A DNA stretch of 33,774 nt from an uncultured Verrucomicrobiota bacterium (GTDB lineage: Bacteria > Verrucomicrobiota > Verrucomicrobiia > Opitutales > UBA9783). Position 1 is the first letter of the stretch; every line of letters begins with the position of its first letter. Both the position numbers and the translations under genes were made by a program. Shown here piece after piece: positions 32,395-33,774 of the stretch. The notes under the pieces are model-generated. The model was not told the DNA's origin, did no database searches, and saw only the letters and a list, made by a program, of their open reading frames with translations. The stretch spans positions 1 to 33,774 of the forward strand of contig CABUVL010000006.1 of the NCBI GenBank assembly GCA_902495005.1. The letters run 5' to 3'.

Positions 32395-33147
32395 ATGGCC
32401 AAAAAAGGACATCACGGAGGTGCTTGGAAGGTTGCCTATGCAGACTTTGTTACGGCCTTAATGTCATTGTTTATGGTTTTGTGGATTATAGGGCAGGATC
32501 AAGATTTTTTGAAATCTACCGCTGAGTATTTCAATGATCCGTCTGCTTTTTCACATAATATTTTTATCGGTCAGGAAAAGTTGAGAGGCGAGGGGAGTGA
32601 AGGGGAAGATGGCACAGGCGTCTCAAAAATCGCGCGTGAACAACTCAATAAATTGGCCGAAAGTATTTATAATAACTTACACATTGGTAAGGATGATAAA
32701 AAAAAGCCCATTGACATATTTATTACACCTGACGGCCTGCGTATATTGATTTATAATTTACCCGATAAGCGTTTATTTGCCGACGATTTGGTCTCACTTA
32801 CCGCCTGGGGAGACTTAATTGTACAATCGCTGGCGTGGATTTTAGATCAGCATCTGGCGCTTATGAAAATTGTTGTTTACGATCCGAACATTCGGCAATC
32901 GAAGTTGTTAGAGCAAGCGCAATCGGCACTGCGAAAGCAAGGCGATACGCCACAAACTTTTGCCTGGGATTTAAACCTGCAAAGGGGTCAAATATTTTAC
33001 AGACAATTGGTTTATCACGGATTTAGCCTGCAGAAGATTTCTGAAATTAAGACGGATGATCAGCTGCCAAAGGAAGCGAGTCATAAGCTTGAAGCCGTTG
33101 AATTGTCTTTGCACATCGACCGTGAAACTATCCGTTCACTAAAATAA
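32395..33147 (+). CDS. motB: Flagellar motor stator protein MotB with divergent peptidoglycan-binding domain
   Basis: A 250-residue stator subunit. The N-terminal helix with the essential ion-carrying Asp17 is intact (AYADFVTALMSLFMVLWIIG). Residues about 28–60 form a polar linker that should contain the plug helix. The C-terminal part has the OmpA-like layout, but its key motifs are degraded. Where MotB normally has EGHTD there is KIVVYDP, NWELSxxRA appears as AWDLNLQRGQ, and the closing RNRRVEI is replaced by HKLEAVELSLHI. The protein is about 50 residues shorter than the 308-residue E. coli MotB. It may anchor to altered peptidoglycan or to another protein. It directly follows motA and closes the operon. 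Confidence 0.92.
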   Translation: MAKKGHHGGAWKVAYADFVTALMSLFMVLWIIGQDQDFLKSTAEYFNDPSAFSHNIFIGQEKLRGEGSEGEDGTGVSKIAREQLNKLAESIYNNLHIGKDDKKKPIDIFITPDGLRILIYNLPDKRLFADDLVSLTAWGDLIVQSLAWILDQHLALMKIVVYDPNIRQSKLLEQAQSALRKQGDTPQTFAWDLNLQRGQIFYRQLVYHGFSLQKISEIKTDDQLPKEASHKLEAVELSLHIDRETIRSLK

Positions 33148-33507
33148 TTACAGCTTGCTCGTGATTTATGTTGTGGGTTCAAGTGGTAGAGTTCAATTGT
33201 GCAATTTTTGGTTGGTTGTGCAATAATTCAATGACATTTGCAGAATAAATTAACATGTGAACCGTCTGTAACCAAGGCCTAAGAATCATGCATAACTTTT
33301 CGTTGGTTACGGATTATTCCTGAAAGCGCTGCCTGCAGATGGCCCAAAGGTTATGGCGCCCGCTGGTTTGTTACAAAGTTCGATGGGATGAACGTGCCTA
33401 AATGAAACACTTAGAATTGCCGCCTCGCTTACAGATGCTTTGACAGTCACTTTTAATGAATCAATGCCATAAGTCAGTTCAAAGAGGGCGTCAATTTAAA
33501 GATCAGT
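33148..33507. other. Intergenic stretch of 360 bases
   Basis: This lies between convergent motB and radC. An inverted repeat, TCTGTAACCAA (about 33266–33276) and TTGGTTACGGA (about 33303–33313) with one mismatch, could form a long-loop hairpin. No coding frame, tRNA or standard terminator was recognised. Confidence 0.4.
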
Positions 33508-33774
33508 TTAGTCCAAGAACCCCGATTGACGGAAGGAGTAAACTTCGTCGTGTCCAACGATAAGGTGATCCAGTAAGCGTAAGGAAATAATTTCACCGAC
33601 ATATTTCAGTGTTTGCGTCAATTGAAAATCTGCTTGGGAGGGGGTTACATCGCCAGACGGATGATTGTGGGCAATCACAATGTGGGCGGCTCCTTTTTTT
33701 AAGGCCGAACTCATCACCTTGCGAGGGTATACGACGGTTCGGCTCACAGTCCCTTCTTCGAGCCGTTCTATGCC
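33508..33774 (-). CDS. radC: RadC-family JAB-domain protein, 5' end cut by the window
   Basis: The 88 visible codons are the C-terminal part of a RadC protein; the frame stays open to the window edge (GIERLEEGTVSRT...). The JAMM/JAB metalloprotease motif is complete in HNHPSGDVTPSQAD, with both His and the distal Asp. LLDHLIVGHDEVYSF is the usual C-terminal signature. The visible GTG at 33745–33747 is inside the domain and is not the true start. RadC was named for DNA repair, but its actual role is uncertain; members often sit near mobile elements or at natural-transformation genes. Confidence 0.93.
   Translation of the reverse strand, partial: GIERLEEGTVSRTVVYPRKVMSSALKKGAAHIVIAHNHPSGDVTPSQADFQLTQTLKYVGEIISLRLLDHLIVGHDEVYSFRQSGFLD

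Noticed and set aside
1..33774. CRISPR arrays, tRNA, rRNA, insertion sequences or attachment sites
   Set aside because: No regularly spaced repeats, cloverleaf structures, transposase motifs or terminal inverted repeats were found on reading both strands; a covariance-model scan was not possible.

Overview
The window looks like a piece of chromosome from a flagellated, Gram-negative, diderm bacterium. The diderm character follows from lpxB and the Lol lipoprotein-export genes. Motility follows from flagellin, a FliA-type sigma factor, MotA and MotB. The gene mix also includes class I type III secretion chaperones, a PTS IIA–diadenylate cyclase fusion, a Gfo/Idh–lpxB pair and a ClpX-like AAA protein. 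Together with the scarcity of Shine-Dalgarno sequences, this suggests the PVC group, most likely Verrucomicrobiota (Opitutae/Puniceicoccales-like) with a host-associated lifestyle. That placement is inference from protein families; no rRNA or tRNA gene was seen to confirm it.

Layout. 1–4.1 kb: a short flagellin with its terminator, then a small type II secretion/type IV pilus inner-membrane platform (GspF/PilC, a GspL/PilM-like protein, a GspM/PilO-like protein) without an adjacent ATPase. 4.6–6.8 kb, minus strand: a WalJ/YycJ-type metallo-hydrolase and a three-part PTS IIA / middle domain / diadenylate cyclase. 6.9–9.7 kb: a helical protein with no Cys, Trp, Pro or His that looks like a secretion substrate, then a minus-strand operon with two CesT-like chaperones and a 97-residue protein. 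9.8–15.7 kb: a divergently transcribed 1280-residue exported coiled-coil protein with a 13-proline tract, an overlapping HAD phosphatase, and a cysteine-rich exported protein. This 6.8–15.7 kb block is the most unusual part of the window.

15.8–21 kb: a compact operon dnaN–lolC/E–lolD–Gfo/Idh–lpxB, joining the replication clamp to outer-membrane biogenesis. 21–24.5 kb, minus strand: transketolase overlapping a ClpX-like unfoldase that lacks the zinc finger and has an extra C-terminal region. 24.6–27.1 kb: an HU/IHF protein, histidyl-tRNA synthetase and a pseudopilin-like protein. 27.6–30.2 kb, minus strand: a CrtI-like FAD oxidoreductase and a Vat-type acetyltransferase, each flanked by long non-coding stretches. 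30.5–33.1 kb: a flagellar operon (small membrane protein, FliA, MotA, divergent MotB). The right edge cuts a radC gene on the minus strand.

Most genes start without a recognisable Shine-Dalgarno sequence. The flagellin is the clear exception.
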